A stretch of 57,906 nucleotides of DNA, from NCBI GenBank assembly GCA_039182515.1, contig JBCDCE010000020.1, positions 1 to 57,906 of the forward strand, read 5' to 3'. Positions within the stretch are counted from its first letter, which is position 1. Each line of letters opens with the position of its first letter. The notes beneath the pieces were generated by a model. That model had not been told where the DNA came from. It worked only from the letters and a program-made list of their open reading frames with translations, and searched no databases. The position numbers and the translations under genes are program-made. Source of the stretch: JBCDCE01 sp039182515. Lineage in GTDB: Bacteria; Pseudomonadota; Alphaproteobacteria; Rhodobacterales; Rhodobacteraceae. Positions 17,692-27,038 of the stretch are shown in pieces.

Positions 17692-18869
17692 AACGACCCT
17701 CAAACGCTCCGCTCCGCCCGGTCATAAATCTGGGCCAATCACGCCCGGTTGCGACGCCAATTCATCCGTCTGTGGTTTATGCCAGCGAGGATCTCAACGC
17801 ATTGGATGAGATCTATTTTGGTCAGGCGGAAGGCTACACTTACTCGCGTGAGGGGCACCCCAACGCGCAGCAATTGGCTCAGATGATCGATGAGATGGAA
17901 GGGGCAGAGGGCGGCATCATCACAGGGTCCGGCATGTCTGCTGTTCTGTTGGCGGTGCTGAGTTGTGCGGCTTCCGGAGATCACGTCTTAGGCGGAGACC
18001 AGCTTTATGGACGCTCGTTGCGTATGATGTCTGATGAATTGCCGCGCTTGGGGATTGCGGCGGAGGTGGTCGACACCACGGATAGTGCCCAAGTTGAAGC
18101 CGCCCTGAAACCCAACACGAAGGCCATTTTGCTGGAAGTCGTGAGCAATCCTACACTGCGGATCGCGGATATGGAGGGGATCTACGCCCTTGAGAAAGCC
18201 CGTGGGATCAAAGTGATTGTGGACAACACCTTTACAACGCCCGCCGCCTACCAACCCTTGCAGGTAGGCGCGGATCTTGTTGTGCATTCGGTTACAAAGC
18301 TTCTTGCTGGCCATTCGGATGCGATGCTGGGGTATGTCGCGGCAGGGGATCCCGCTTTGAACGATGAGATGCGCGTCCGAGCGATCACATGGGGTCTGAC
18401 CGGCTCTCCCTTTGATTGCTGGTTGGCCGAGCGCGGCGCGCTGTCGTTTGGATTGCGCTATGCCGCCACCACCCAAAATGCGCAGCGCCTGGCAACTGCT
18501 CTGTCAGATCATCCAAGTGTGGCTCAAGTTCTTTATCCGAGCCGACAAGACCACCCTCAAGCAGACCGCGCCCGGAGGCTTTTGGGAGACAAGGGCGGCA
18601 ATATGGTGAGCTTTCGGCTCAATGCCGATGCCCGTGATCCCGCAAACACCTTTGTGCGTGCGCTTGACGCCGTGCCCTGTGCGCCAACCTTGGGAGACAT
18701 CGGTACAACCCTGTCCCACCCCGCAACCAGTTCTCACCGCGCGCTCACCTCTGAGGCGCGGGCGGCCCTTGGGATGGGAGAAGGCTTTTTCCGCGTCTCG
18801 GTTGGGATAGAACCCATCGAGTCGCTGGTAGATGTTTTCACAAATGCGCTCGACCAAATCCAAGACTAA
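17688..18869 (+). CDS. Trans-sulfuration PLP enzyme (cystathionine synthase/lyase family)
   Basis: A 393-residue Cys/Met metabolism PLP enzyme. The cofactor lysine lies in HSVTKLLAGHSDAMLGYV, YSREGHPNAQQL is the YxR cofactor motif of the neighbouring subunit, and SHPATSSHR near the C-terminus binds the substrate carboxylate. It could be a cystathionine gamma-synthase, beta/gamma-lyase or methionine gamma-lyase; the sequence alone does not decide. Coupled by a 4-base overlap to the carbonic-anhydrase-like gene. Confidence 0.92.
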   Translation: MKRPSNAPLRPVINLGQSRPVATPIHPSVVYASEDLNALDEIYFGQAEGYTYSREGHPNAQQLAQMIDEMEGAEGGIITGSGMSAVLLAVLSCAASGDHVLGGDQLYGRSLRMMSDELPRLGIAAEVVDTTDSAQVEAALKPNTKAILLEVVSNPTLRIADMEGIYALEKARGIKVIVDNTFTTPAAYQPLQVGADLVVHSVTKLLAGHSDAMLGYVAAGDPALNDEMRVRAITWGLTGSPFDCWLAERGALSFGLRYAATTQNAQRLATALSDHPSVAQVLYPSRQDHPQADRARRLLGDKGGNMVSFRLNADARDPANTFVRALDAVPCAPTLGDIGTTLSHPATSSHRALTSEARAALGMGEGFFRVSVGIEPIESLVDVFTNALDQIQD

Positions 18870-18885
18870 ACCTATCTGATTAGGC

Positions 18886-19932
18886 ATGCAGACGTATTAC
18901 ACCCGAACGCTCCTAGAGGGCTTTCCCTCTCCGACCATGCTTGTGCTCGACACCGAGCGTGTGGTGGCGATGAACGGGGCGGCGGAGGCGCTTTTGGGCG
19001 CAAATCTTATTGGGCGGCACTATATCACTGTGTTGCGCCAGCCTGATCTGCTCGATGCCATTGAAGCGACTCTTCTGCTGCGTAAACCGCGCAAAACGCG
19101 TTTTTTGTCCTCTGAAGCAGGCCGTGCCACGACGTATACTGTGGTGTGTTCACCGGTTGAGGGGCAGGGTCCGGACCAAAGAGGTGTGATGGTTGTCTTT
19201 GAAGACATTACGCATTTGGAGGACGCAATCCAACTGCGCCGCGATTTTGTGGGCAATGTCAGCCACGAGCTAAAAACACCTCTCACAGCGCTTTTGGGGT
19301 TTATCGAAACCCTCAAGGGGGCGGCCCGCCAAGATCCTGTTGCATCAGAGCGCTTTTTAACCCTGATGGAAGATGAGGCTACACGGATGAACCGGCTTGT
19401 GGGCGATCTTTTGTCTCTGAGCCGCGTCGAAGCAGAAGAGCGGATGCGCCCTTCTGACCGGGTAAATATCACGGACTTGATCTCGATCAGCGTTGATCGG
19501 TTGCGGCCCTTGGCGGACGAAAAAGGCAGCAGCATTTGGGTTGATCGATACGATCTTCCAATCTGGGTCCTGGGAGATAAAGAGCAACTCATGCAAGTTC
19601 TGTCGAATTTGATCGAAAATGCAATCAAATACGGTCGCGGCGGGCAGATTGTGCGCGTTGGTATCGAACTTTCAAACACTATTGCAGCGCTTCGCGGGCC
19701 GGGTGTCCGCATAAGTGTAACTGATCAAGGCGAAGGGATTGACCCTGTCCACATCCCCCGCATCACAGAACGGTTTTACCGCATAGACGGTGGCCGCTCT
19801 CGCGAAATGGGTGGAACTGGTCTCGGCCTCGCGATCGTAAAACACATCATAAATCGGCATAGGGGCCGATTACGCGTTGAAAGTGAATTGGGGGAAGGCA
19901 GTACGTTTTCGGTGCTCCTACCTACGCTCTAA
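18886..19932 (+). CDS. phoR: PhoR-type sensor histidine kinase (PAS-HisKA-HATPase)
   Basis: A 348-residue kinase. PAS-like N-terminus (about 1-110), HisKA with phospho-accepting His127 in NVSHELKTPLTALLGF, and a HATPase domain with N box (LSNLIENAIKYG), G1 (DQGEGI), F box (ITERFYRIDGG) and G2 (GGTGLGLAIVKHI). No transmembrane helix is visible, unlike many PhoR proteins. In related bacteria phoR is commonly followed by pstSCAB-phoU-phoB; here the next genes are exopolysaccharide genes, so its response regulator must lie elsewhere. Confidence 0.88.
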   Translation: MQTYYTRTLLEGFPSPTMLVLDTERVVAMNGAAEALLGANLIGRHYITVLRQPDLLDAIEATLLLRKPRKTRFLSSEAGRATTYTVVCSPVEGQGPDQRGVMVVFEDITHLEDAIQLRRDFVGNVSHELKTPLTALLGFIETLKGAARQDPVASERFLTLMEDEATRMNRLVGDLLSLSRVEAEERMRPSDRVNITDLISISVDRLRPLADEKGSSIWVDRYDLPIWVLGDKEQLMQVLSNLIENAIKYGRGGQIVRVGIELSNTIAALRGPGVRISVTDQGEGIDPVHIPRITERFYRIDGGRSREMGGTGLGLAIVKHIINRHRGRLRVESELGEGSTFSVLLPTL

Positions 19933-20190
19933 CAGTTATTGATATTAAATTTTTGGCCTCCACCCTTCGAGTAACTGGCCAAGTGCGCGGCGATATTTGA
20001 ACTGCGCAATAATCGTGCATTTGATGCTTGAAATAGCGTAAACCTTTTGGAGGACGACGTGACGTAGGTCCACCTGCCTAGACCGCTCCAAGCTTGACGG
20101 CCCAAGGCTTTGACCTTGTTTGGTTTTTGTGACACTGATTGATCACGATTTGAGCGATGCTATTGCCTTTTGCGTAAGGAGTATTTCTGT

Positions 20191-21465
20191 ATGTGGTGTT
20201 CGCAAAGCATGAATTTTGAGGTGAACGTTAGACAGCGTCGACTTCTTTTTGCACTGATTTTCTCGATATTTGGATGTGTTGCTCTGCTGGCAACGCCGCT
20301 GCGCGCGCAAGACTATACTTTGCAATCAGGAGACACATTACGTGTTGAGATCACGCGGTTGGGTGGCGGCGGTTGGACTTCAGTGATCGATGCTCAGGGC
20401 AAAATCCGTTTTCCTTTCATTGGCAAACATCAGGCTGCTGGGCTCACTTTGGACGAGTTGAGTGAAGCTCTCTCGCTTTCTTTGGTTGGAATGCAAATAT
20501 CGCAACAAACGAGCACAGGCAGTATCGTAGTCGTTCTCGATGAATCCTCATTATATGTTGATATCGCCAGTTACCGCCCCGTAACGGTCTCTGGATCTGT
20601 TGCGCGCCCAGGACAAATAGAGTTTCGCCCCGGGCTTTCGGTGCGTGCAGCGCTTGGAGCCGTTGGCGGGGCTTCGACTTTCTCAGCATCGGATCCAAGC
20701 CCCGATCGCTCCTTGGCGATTTCGACCCGGTTGGAGGAAATGCTGCAAACTCAAGCTTGGCTCACTTTAGACCTTTGGAGGATTGAAACGCAGTTAGATC
20801 CTGCTTTGGGGAAAGAACCTCCATCCGAGGTTGCTCAAATTCTAGAGCGTCGGCTTGCTCCGAGCGACATCGAAGGCACGCAAACTCTCATCGAAGTTGC
20901 TGAGATTGACGTTCAAGAGCGCATTAGAAGCATAGACGACAGAATAGTTTTTACAGAAACCCGGATCGCCTTTCTACAACAGGCGCTTGAGCAATATGCG
21001 ATTGTCTCTCGCGCTGAAGAAGAGCGTCTTCAGGCAGCTTTGCTGTTGAAGGAACGCGGACTTACGGTTGCAAATGCTGTAAACAGCGCGCGTTCGGCTG
21101 CTTTGAGCGCATCGTCTCGACTGCTAAACACCGAAGCCGATTTGGCGGAAACCAAGCGCGAATTAAGTTCACTCAACGAACAACGCGAGGGCGTCCGGCG
21201 CGATGAGCGCATTTCCCTTTTGCAGAACCGTGCACGCGTGCGGCGGTCTTTGGCAGAACTTAACGCCAGAATGAGTGGCTTGAGGCGGGAGCTCGATATG
21301 GTTTCTGATCCAAGTTTTGCGACCCCTGTCGAAGCTCCTTCTGTCTTTACGGTTACGATCCACAGAACGACGCAATCTGGGATGCGTGCGCTTGTGGCCG
21401 GTCTTGACGACATGATTTTGCCAGGTGATGTGCTCGAAGTGCGTTTCCTTCCAGTTATTCAATAA
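20191..21465 (+). CDS. ExoF/Wza-like polysaccharide export periplasmic protein
   Basis: About 424 residues, starting at ATG 20191 with AAGGAG 9 bases upstream; the frame extends to 20170 but the apparent start there lies on the ribosome site itself. A signal peptide (hydrophobic run LLFALIFSIFGCVALL, cleavage after LRAQ) precedes a Poly_export domain with YTLQSGDTLRVEITR, and a SLBB-like segment VTVSGSVARPGQIEFRPGLSVRAAL. The second half is a long Glu/Arg/Leu-rich coiled coil, as in ExoF. It likely links the polymerase/co-polymerase system to the outer membrane. It opens the EPS locus; its Wzc-type partner is 31 kb away at the far end. Confidence 0.88.
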   Translation: MWCSQSMNFEVNVRQRRLLFALIFSIFGCVALLATPLRAQDYTLQSGDTLRVEITRLGGGGWTSVIDAQGKIRFPFIGKHQAAGLTLDELSEALSLSLVGMQISQQTSTGSIVVVLDESSLYVDIASYRPVTVSGSVARPGQIEFRPGLSVRAALGAVGGASTFSASDPSPDRSLAISTRLEEMLQTQAWLTLDLWRIETQLDPALGKEPPSEVAQILERRLAPSDIEGTQTLIEVAEIDVQERIRSIDDRIVFTETRIAFLQQALEQYAIVSRAEEERLQAALLLKERGLTVANAVNSARSAALSASSRLLNTEADLAETKRELSSLNEQREGVRRDERISLLQNRARVRRSLAELNARMSGLRRELDMVSDPSFATPVEAPSVFTVTIHRTTQSGMRALVAGLDDMILPGDVLEVRFLPVIQ

Positions 21466-21533
21466 GTTGCCGACTATGGCTTTTGAATTTTTTGAACTGA
21501 ATTTTTGGATGGCTGTCCGCAGCCCACACGTCA

Positions 21534-22748
21534 ATGAAAGTGCTTGATTTATCAGCTCAAGCCCCAGAGGTGCGCTTGCAAATTTTGGCGGCTAAAACTG
21601 TTCTGTCGCCTGAGGAGCAAGCGCGTTTTCAAGATCTTTTGCAACGCATCACTGAGTGGACGAGCCTCGGGCAGTCGGCAACACGCAATTTTAGCCTTCC
21701 TTTGCTGCGCAAACACATCAAGTCGCATTCCAATCAGGATCATATCCCCAGGGCCTTTTACGGCAAATTAGACGAGGGCGCCAATCGGATTGCGCTCAGA
21801 AATTTGATGCACTTACAGTGTCAAAAGACCTTCAATTCTGAGGTGCTTGAGGCTGCATCCATTCCGGGCGTTTGGTTCAAAGGGGTCACAATGGCGACGC
21901 AGTATTACCCTGACGTTGGGCTGCGTCCATGCCGCGATCTTGATGTTATTGTGCCAAAAGGAGCCCTGGAGGGCGTTCTGAAACGCGCTCTGGATTCAGG
22001 CTATCGACTTGTTTCGCCAGATCGATTGATGAAAGATCTTTCAAGCCCAAGGGATCTCAGAGCACTTCTTCGGTACGGGGACAGTGCGACGCTTGTCGCA
22101 CAGGAGAAGTTTGTCATCGATCTTCAGGAGCGTTTGGACAAACACTCAGGGATTTTTGATCGATTTAATGTGTTTAAGAACGCTCCGACAGTGCGTGCTG
22201 GTGGCACTGATTTTCTTACGATGCCCCCTGCGTTTTTGCTTAACTATCTCTGCCATCATCACACGCGCCACACTTGGTCACGATTGCATTGGCTGAGTGA
22301 TTTGGATGCAATGGTCGCTCATCCTGACTTCGACGTCGAAGAAGTATTGTCCATGGCGGATGACTTGGGTCAGAGAGGCACCGTAGAGGCCAGCCTTGAA
22401 TTAAATGCGCTCATGTCTGTGGATGAATCCTGGGACGAACCTAGCACCTGGCCGCGTGGAAAGGCGTTTATGTCTATGGCGGTTCAAAACTTGCCTGGTA
22501 AGATGGACATCGAAAAGCAACTGCAGTTGAACTTAATCGGTGGCGAGTTCTTATTTGATTGGCAAGCTCGTCCAGAGATTATTGCCAAAGCGAGGCGGGC
22601 TTGGTGGCGTGATATTTTCAAGCCGACAATCTCGCAATATGGCCGTTTTCCTCTGCCTGAAGTTCTACAGTGGATTTACTATATCCCACGTTTTTGGGAA
22701 CTGACGCATCAAACCATTACGCGCAAGTATCAAGCTTGGAAGGCGTGA
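21534..22748 (+). CDS. NTP_transf_5-family nucleotidyltransferase, possible lasso-peptide tailoring partner
   Basis: A 404-residue protein. The segment VWFKGVTMATQYYPDVGLRPCRDLDVIVP (about residues 110-140) is the nucleotidyltransferase core, with the metal-binding D-x-D (DLDV). YLCHHHTRHTWSRLHWLSDLDAM further on is also typical of this uncharacterised family. It follows the ExoF-like gene after 68 bases on the same strand. Relatives occur in EPS clusters and in lasso-peptide clusters that also contain an HPr-kinase-like gene; such a kinase and cyclase lie 15-17 kb downstream here. Substrate is unknown. Confidence 0.8.
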   Translation: MKVLDLSAQAPEVRLQILAAKTVLSPEEQARFQDLLQRITEWTSLGQSATRNFSLPLLRKHIKSHSNQDHIPRAFYGKLDEGANRIALRNLMHLQCQKTFNSEVLEAASIPGVWFKGVTMATQYYPDVGLRPCRDLDVIVPKGALEGVLKRALDSGYRLVSPDRLMKDLSSPRDLRALLRYGDSATLVAQEKFVIDLQERLDKHSGIFDRFNVFKNAPTVRAGGTDFLTMPPAFLLNYLCHHHTRHTWSRLHWLSDLDAMVAHPDFDVEEVLSMADDLGQRGTVEASLELNALMSVDESWDEPSTWPRGKAFMSMAVQNLPGKMDIEKQLQLNLIGGEFLFDWQARPEIIAKARRAWWRDIFKPTISQYGRFPLPEVLQWIYYIPRFWELTHQTITRKYQAWKA

Positions 22749-22778
22749 AACCATTGAGACTAAGCCATCCAAAGTCGT

Positions 22779-23897
22779 TTACGTCAGGCTTTTGTAAACA
22801 GCCTCAGTTTGGTCAACCATGACGCCGATCGTCCGCATCTGTGCCATGGCCTCCGATGTGGCTTGATAAGCTGCCAATTTACCTGGGGTATTCGCGAGAT
22901 CCAATATCGCAGCAGCAAAGACTTCTGGCGTTGCATCCAAGGGCAGCAAGGCACCGTTTTGACCGTGTCGCACAGTCTCCAATGCGCCACCGACATCGCT
23001 CGTTATGATTGGCAGACGGGCATGAAGCGCCTCTATCAAGGTATAGGGCATGGCTTCATAGCGGCTTGTCATGGTGAAAACGTCGAAACCCTTGATGAGG
23101 GAGGGGGCGTCTTGCCAGCCCAAGAAAGATACTGAATTTGGAAGAGCCATTTGTTCGCATGCCGCCCGGAGAGCTCCGTCGCCGAGAACAACGCCTTTGA
23201 TGGATGTGTTTTGGGTATGAGCTAGGTTTAGGGCTTCAACAAATCGCAAAGGGTCTTTTTGATCCACGAGCCGCCCCACGAAGCCGACGACGAAGTCGTT
23301 TTCGGTTAGGCCCATATCGGCGCGGGCCGTGGCGCGATTGGTGGATCGAGGTAAGCCAGCACCATTTACAACAAGGTGCAAGCAGTTGGGTGCAATGCCA
23401 AGTTCAAGCGCGTGGTCGTATTCAAACTGGCTTACAGCGATGACGGCCTGTCCTTTGGCGGCTAGGACACGTTCTATCGTGCCGTAAATGAACCGTTGAG
23501 GCCGCCCCAATTTGGGGTCCATTGTGCGAAACGCATGGGGTGTGTAAACGCGTGAGCCCGCAATGCGCTTGGGCAATAGTCTCGTCAAAGCTCCGGCCTT
23601 AGAGCTGTGTGCATGGATCACATCCATGGCTGGCAATTGCTCAAACAAAGCTGTCATTGCCTTCAGAGCTTTGCGATCTTGCAAGCCAACTGACCGAGAC
23701 ATGGGAAGCGTTTTCAACGTCAGATCGGGAATTTCTCGTAGGTCTTTCTGAAAATCGTCCGTGGCACGGGTCGGGGACCACACAACAGTCACTGAATGCC
23801 CGCGAGAAGCAAGGCCACTTGCCAAGTCCAAGACATGCCGTCCGGAACCGCCTCCGGAGGTTTCCAAAACTAAGGCGATCTGTAGCTTATGCGCCAT
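22779..23897 (-). CDS. GT4-family glycosyltransferase
   Basis: A 372-residue GT-B glycosyltransferase. N-terminal acceptor domain opens with LVLETSGGGSGRHVLDLASGLASRGH; the C-terminal nucleotide-sugar domain has GFVGRLVDQKDPLRFVEAL and the EX7E-like motif in SRYEAMPYTLIEALHARLPIITSDVGG. Expected to add a hexose to the lipid-linked repeat unit on the cytoplasmic face. Convergent with the preceding nucleotidyltransferase (31-base gap). Sugar specificity is not visible. Confidence 0.92.
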   Translation of the reverse strand: MAHKLQIALVLETSGGGSGRHVLDLASGLASRGHSVTVVWSPTRATDDFQKDLREIPDLTLKTLPMSRSVGLQDRKALKAMTALFEQLPAMDVIHAHSSKAGALTRLLPKRIAGSRVYTPHAFRTMDPKLGRPQRFIYGTIERVLAAKGQAVIAVSQFEYDHALELGIAPNCLHLVVNGAGLPRSTNRATARADMGLTENDFVVGFVGRLVDQKDPLRFVEALNLAHTQNTSIKGVVLGDGALRAACEQMALPNSVSFLGWQDAPSLIKGFDVFTMTSRYEAMPYTLIEALHARLPIITSDVGGALETVRHGQNGALLPLDATPEVFAAAILDLANTPGKLAAYQATSEAMAQMRTIGVMVDQTEAVYKSLT

Positions 23898-24013
23898 AGT
23901 AGTGGTCTCCGAAGACAGTCAAATGCGCGCGCTATCACGAGTGTTGTGAAGTGCCATCACAGCAGTTGATCCCCAAAAGCTTCACAGCACTTAGCTGTGA
24001 ATTCATGACCAAT

Positions 24014-24862
24014 TTATTCCGCAGCTGTTGCGAATGCAGCATCATTTTGCAGAGTTTGTTCAAACCGAGCATTGGCGGCCTGCAGCAGCCCGGAATGGCT
24101 TCCACAATCAAACCGTTGGCCGGAAAATTGATATGCGGAGAGACCGAAATCAGCGGTCATCGCGGCAATCGCATCGGTGAGTTGATACTCGCCGCCAGCT
24201 CCACGTGGAATGGTGCGTAAGACATCAAAAATTTCAGGCTTTAAAATATAACGCCCAACAGCCGCCAAGGTAGATGGGGCGATGTCAGCCGACGGTTTTT
24301 CAATCATACCCTTCGCTGCTAGCGCGTGACCCGGCCGAGAGGTGTCTTGCAAATCGAAAATACCATATTTGGAGACATCGCTGGGGTGAACATCCATTGC
24401 AGCTACGATATTTCCTGCCCCTTTCGCGGCCTTCATTTCTGCCAAGCAGGGCGCTCCAAGGATGACGTCGTCTGGCAAGATTACGCCAAAGTCACCGTCA
24501 AGAACCATATCTTCAGCACAAAGGATCGCATGGCCGAGACCAAGTGCTTCGTGTTGCTCGGCAAAAACAATCTCAATGTCTCCGCGGCCGCCACAGCTAG
24601 CCAACGCTTCGGAGAGCTTGAATTTCTGTTGCGCTTTTAGCTTCGCGATCTGTTCATCTACAGACTCGAAGTAGCGCCTTATGGCAGGTTTGCTCGTGTG
24701 GGTGACGACAACGAGACGTTTTGCGCCCGCAACGATGGCTTCATCCACGGCAAATTGAATGACTGTGCGGTCAAAAACTGGGAGCAATTCTTTTGGGGTG
24801 ACCTTGGTGAGTGGCAGCAATCGAGAGCCTTGGCCTGCCACTGGTAAAACTACACTTTTCAC
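24014..24862 (-). CDS. galU: UTP--glucose-1-phosphate uridylyltransferase
   Basis: Makes UDP-glucose from UTP and glucose 1-phosphate; 282 residues from GTG 24862, chosen because GGAGG lies 6 bases upstream (the frame is open six bases further). Nucleotide-binding start VVLPVAGQGSRLLPLTKVTPKELLPV, FAEQHEALGLGHAI, and VILPDDVI (metal-binding DD) are diagnostic. UDP-glucose feeds galE and the EPS glycosyltransferases next to it. Confidence 0.96.
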   Translation of the reverse strand: MKSVVLPVAGQGSRLLPLTKVTPKELLPVFDRTVIQFAVDEAIVAGAKRLVVVTHTSKPAIRRYFESVDEQIAKLKAQQKFKLSEALASCGGRGDIEIVFAEQHEALGLGHAILCAEDMVLDGDFGVILPDDVILGAPCLAEMKAAKGAGNIVAAMDVHPSDVSKYGIFDLQDTSRPGHALAAKGMIEKPSADIAPSTLAAVGRYILKPEIFDVLRTIPRGAGGEYQLTDAIAAMTADFGLSAYQFSGQRFDCGSHSGLLQAANARFEQTLQNDAAFATAAE

Positions 24863-25068
24863 AAACAACCTCCGTAATAATAACCGTTACCTGGTCTACT
24901 GATCACTTAATAATTAAATCTCACTCTTAAGTTAAAATCGAACTCCTGCCTGAAAATCAAGCCAAGAATTCCTGCATTGATTGGTTCAGAGGTAAGCCAA
25001 TCGCTGATTGTGCACAAAAATGAGGATCTGCTTATCTTTTGAGCGAAGGGTCGTCGTGCCCGTTTGCG

Positions 25069-25455
25069 TCAACTGGTCGACTGACTTTGGGACGGGCTTG
25101 TAGGCGCATGGGGCGCTCCGCTGAAGCCATCTGCACTTGCGTTGGTCTCATGGTCAGACTCAGAGGGGCGAATTGTGGGGACGCTTGAGGGCGTGAAAGT
25201 TGCCGCAAGCGCAAAAACAACAATCAGCGTGGATACAAGGATTGGCACACCAACCAAGACCCAAGACCAATGCAGGTTTGCAAGCTGAATGATCAAAATC
25301 GATGCAACGAGCCCCAATGGTAGAGCAATCAGAAAGAGCGCCAAGGGGTTTGGTCTGCGCAGGTTTTTAAGGCTGCGGTGTGCTCGCCCTTCGCTTTGTC
25401 CTGAGGGTATTTGCTTGCTTGCGTTGAGTTTGACGCTGGTCACGCGCTTTCCCAT
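25069..25455 (-). CDS. Small two-helix membrane protein
   Basis: A hypothetical protein of about 128 residues from ATG 25455, which follows an AGGTGGG site by 8 bases; the frame is open upstream to 25602 but that part looks non-coding. A basic N-terminal ~40 residues is followed by two hydrophobic helices (LALFLIALPLGLVASILII and WSWVLVGVPILVSTLIVVFA) and a Ser/Thr/Pro-rich tail. No family recognised. It lies between galU and galE, so a minor role in EPS export or anchoring is possible but unsupported. Confidence 0.5.
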   Translation of the reverse strand: MGKRVTSVKLNASKQIPSGQSEGRAHRSLKNLRRPNPLALFLIALPLGLVASILIIQLANLHWSWVLVGVPILVSTLIVVFALAATFTPSSVPTIRPSESDHETNASADGFSGAPHAPTSPSQSQSTS

Positions 25456-25856
25456 CAGTTGTCCCACCTCTAGCTGTTGATCCTGGCAACTCAAAAGAAA
25501 CGCGAACGTGGACACTAAATGACATTTTTGTGTCAAAAGCCAAAACTTTTCAAAGACCTGGGCAAAAAAGTGCCGAAAACGACCTGCTGAACTTTTTTGC
25601 ACACAGAGGCTGTTTGGATGCCTATTTCAGCGAAATGCAGAAAAAACCTAAAGATCACGTTTCCAGAAGGCCTTTGGGCTGCGCATTTCACCTCGCTTGA
25701 TGGTTCGGATGACGCAAAATTTAGGCGTTGAGCGCTCACCGAACGCCGTGTGATAGCGCTGTCAACTCTGGTTTGCCGGGTGTTTTAAGTATCGATTGCA
25801 AGCTGTATGGTGATGCCTGATTATTAAATGATGTGAGATTATTGGTGTACGCGTAA
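25456..25856. other. 401-base non-coding region upstream of galE
   Basis: AT-rich stretch between the divergent small membrane-protein gene and galE. It should hold promoters for both. The galE start has no strong ribosome site. I see no further gene or clear repeat. Confidence 0.5.
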
Positions 25857-26864
25857 ATGGCAAAAAAGATCCTTCTAACAGGTGGAGCCGGATATATTGG
25901 GTCTCACACCTATGTTGCCCTCAAAGGCGCCGGGTTCGAGCCCGTTATTTTTGACAATTTTTCAAATGCCAAAGAAGATGTGGCTGAGCGGCTTGAACAA
26001 ATCTGTGGTGAACCGGTTCAATGCGTTCACGGTGATGTTTTGTCGCCAGAAGATCTTAGAGGCGTTTTCGAAGCTCATGACTTTGAAGGGGTTGTGCACT
26101 TCTCAGCGCTAAAGGCTGTGGGGGAAAGCACCGAAAAACCGAGGGCTTACTTCCATACGAACCTTGGCGGATTGTTGAACCTGCTGAGTGCGATGCGCGA
26201 GTCTGGCTGCAAGGTGTTGGTGTTCTCGTCTTCTGCGACTGTTTACGGAGACGCGCAAGTCCAACCCATTTCCGAAACGGCACCCTGCAGTTTCACCAAT
26301 CCCTATGGATACACCAAATTCGCCAGCGAACAGATGCTAGAACAGATCCGAACCAATGAGCCTGACTGGGTGTTTGGTGTTTTGCGGTACTTCAACCCTG
26401 TAGGGGCCCATACATCGGCTCTGATTGGGGAAGACCCTCAGGGTTTGCCGAACAATTTGATGCCCTACATTGCTAAAGTCGCGACTGGCGAGTTGCCTCA
26501 TCTCACCGTCTTTGGAGATGACTATCCCACCAAAGATGGATCTGGGGTTCGAGATTATATCCACGTCATGGATGTGGCGCGGGGCCACGTTTTGTCGCTA
26601 AATAAGCTCTTTGAAACGGGTGAAAGCCATCTGGTGAATTTGGGGACAGGGCAGGGGTACTCTGTTTTTGATATTCTAAACGCGTATTCAGATGCCTGTG
26701 GCAAAGACTTGGCGCATGTGGTTGGTCCTCGCCGCGAGGGCGATGTTGCACAGCTGTTGGCCGGGACCGAGTTGGCCCAAAAGGCCCTGGGGTTCAAAGC
26801 GCGCTACGATTTGAAAGATATGTGTGAGAGTTCGTGGGCTTGGATGGAAAGCCAAAAAACCTAG
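25857..26864 (+). CDS. galE: UDP-glucose 4-epimerase
   Basis: Interconverts UDP-glucose and UDP-galactose; 335 residues, extended SDR family. NAD-binding LLTGGAGYIGSHTYVAL at the N-terminus, catalytic Ser in VFSSSATVYG and the YGYTKF (YxxxK) pair, then FNPVGAHTSALIGEDPQG and YIHVMDVARGH as in GalE. It would supply UDP-galactose to the ExoY-type transferase, whose family often transfers galactose 1-phosphate. Single gene, followed by a large hairpin. Confidence 0.96.
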   Translation: MAKKILLTGGAGYIGSHTYVALKGAGFEPVIFDNFSNAKEDVAERLEQICGEPVQCVHGDVLSPEDLRGVFEAHDFEGVVHFSALKAVGESTEKPRAYFHTNLGGLLNLLSAMRESGCKVLVFSSSATVYGDAQVQPISETAPCSFTNPYGYTKFASEQMLEQIRTNEPDWVFGVLRYFNPVGAHTSALIGEDPQGLPNNLMPYIAKVATGELPHLTVFGDDYPTKDGSGVRDYIHVMDVARGHVLSLNKLFETGESHLVNLGTGQGYSVFDILNAYSDACGKDLAHVVGPRREGDVAQLLAGTELAQKALGFKARYDLKDMCESSWAWMESQKT

Positions 26865-26904
26865 CCTATAGCGTTTGACGAAATACCTCAGACATCGAGT
26901 ATCC

Positions 26905-26943
26905 CCTAACGCGTTGAAACCAAAGGTTTCAGGCAGCGTTAGG
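26905..26943. terminator. Two-part hairpin downstream of galE
   Basis: Outer stem CCTAACGC / GCGTTAGG (8 bp) encloses an inner perfect 7-bp stem TGAAACC-aaa-GGTTTCA, separated by small internal loops. It lies 41 bases after the galE stop and 96 bases after the end of the convergent giant gene's stop on the other side. No strong T run follows, so a bidirectional or Rho-assisted terminator, or a 3' stability element, is likely. Confidence 0.55.
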
Positions 26944-27038
26944 TGATTCAGGTTTTACGCATAATGCTTTTAGGGCGCGCGCGTTTCTGCAGCGTGGTGA
27001 TGGTCCTCGTGGACACGTCAATTTGGGTGGCGAGGCGC

